DNA of 64,000 nt from Flavobacterium sediminilitoris (GTDB lineage: Bacteria; Bacteroidota; Bacteroidia; Flavobacteriales; Flavobacteriaceae), in the NCBI RefSeq assembly GCF_023008245.1, contig NZ_CP090145.1, positions 248,001-312,000 on the forward strand, given 5' to 3'. Shown piece after piece: positions 63,966 through 64,000 of the stretch (its first letter is position 1; each line of letters opens with the position of its first letter). Both the position numbers and the translations under genes were made by a program. Below the pieces are notes generated by a model. The model had not been told where the DNA came from. It worked only from the letters and a program-made list of their open reading frames with translations, and ran no database searches.

Positions 63966-64000
63966 GACCGGTGTCTTTTTAAAAACTAGCTTTGACTTTT

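Larger units (their letters stand above)
63081..64000. other. 920-base non-coding end region with repeats and palindromes
   Basis: No convincing gene was found up to the window edge; the only open frame (63257-63478) is low-complexity and lacks family features. The region instead holds a G-run series, direct repeats, a spaced inverted repeat, a short hairpin, and three strong palindromes near 63.9 kb, listed separately. A gene or element may start beyond position 64000. Confidence 0.75.

Noticed and set aside
63600..64000. CRISPR array
   Set aside because: The repeats are few, differ in sequence and spacing, and there are no regular spacers or cas genes.

Overview
The window looks like chromosomal DNA of a Flavobacteriaceae bacterium (Flavobacterium or a close relative). 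It is very AT-rich. Several genes carry the Bacteroidota promoter pattern TTTG-N19-TAnnTTTG. The gene set includes a type IX secretion component (PorQ) and a secreted lipase-like protein with a type IX C-terminal sorting domain. It also has a cyclophilin-FKBP fusion, a 587-residue S1 protein, an ABC permease fused to an M1 peptidase, and many small peptides with Bacteroidota double-glycine-type leaders. No rRNA, tRNA, CRISPR array or intact mobile element was seen.

Layout. 1-1.65 kb: the edge of a microviridin/marinostatin-type graspetide (omega-ester peptide) cluster, with a two-core precursor, one complete ATP-grasp ligase and the start of a second cut by the window edge. 1.9-10 kb: PPIase, SDR, methyltransferase, DUF2975/HTH pair, ABC ATPase and permease-peptidase fusion. 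10-13 kb: trmD, rplS, lpdA. 13-14.3 kb: three intact and one broken copy of a six-cysteine leader peptide. 14.3-19.2 kb: Lrp regulator divergent from a methionine gamma-lyase-like enzyme, M28 peptidase, NhaC antiporter. 19.3-23.1 kb: peroxide defence (katG divergent from a 2-Cys peroxiredoxin, thioredoxin and a small helical protein). 23.2-27.1 kb: type IX-secreted lipase, then an arsenic-type operon (ArsR, DUF6428, thioredoxin-type arsenate reductase, aquaporin). 27.2-34 kb: rpsA, cmk, porQ, lon, with a leader peptide sitting between two copies of the lon 3' end. 34-44.4 kb: lipoprotein, UMF1 transporter, M48 protease, hydrolase, two CHI-like proteins, YihY, nadC, DUF2853, menD, GNAT. 44.4-51.1 kb: glutathione peroxidase, K+ channel, broken YHS gene plus DoxX, M28 lipoprotein, SDR, SprT-like, mannose-1-phosphate guanylyltransferase, DUF389. 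51.2-58.4 kb: MlaE/MlaF-type transporter, two further leader peptides, a TPR-TM-AraC regulator, glycosyltransferase, methyltransferase, KAS III, truncated haemoglobin. 58.5-59.2 kb: a decayed IS3 element. 59.3-63.1 kb: gcvP and a UbiA-like membrane protein. 63.1-64 kb: non-coding DNA packed with direct repeats, regularly spaced G-runs and near-perfect palindromes.

Most of the window is core metabolism and housekeeping. The accessory signal is peptide-based: one graspetide precursor with its ligases and at least six other intact leader peptides of three or four types. None of those six has a modifying enzyme or C39-type exporter within the window, so they would have to be processed by machinery encoded elsewhere. 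The lon-flanked peptide, the broken fourth cysteine peptide and the IS3 remnant show that these loci turn over. The best candidates for something undescribed are the two-core, all-aspartate graspetide and the six-cysteine peptide array.
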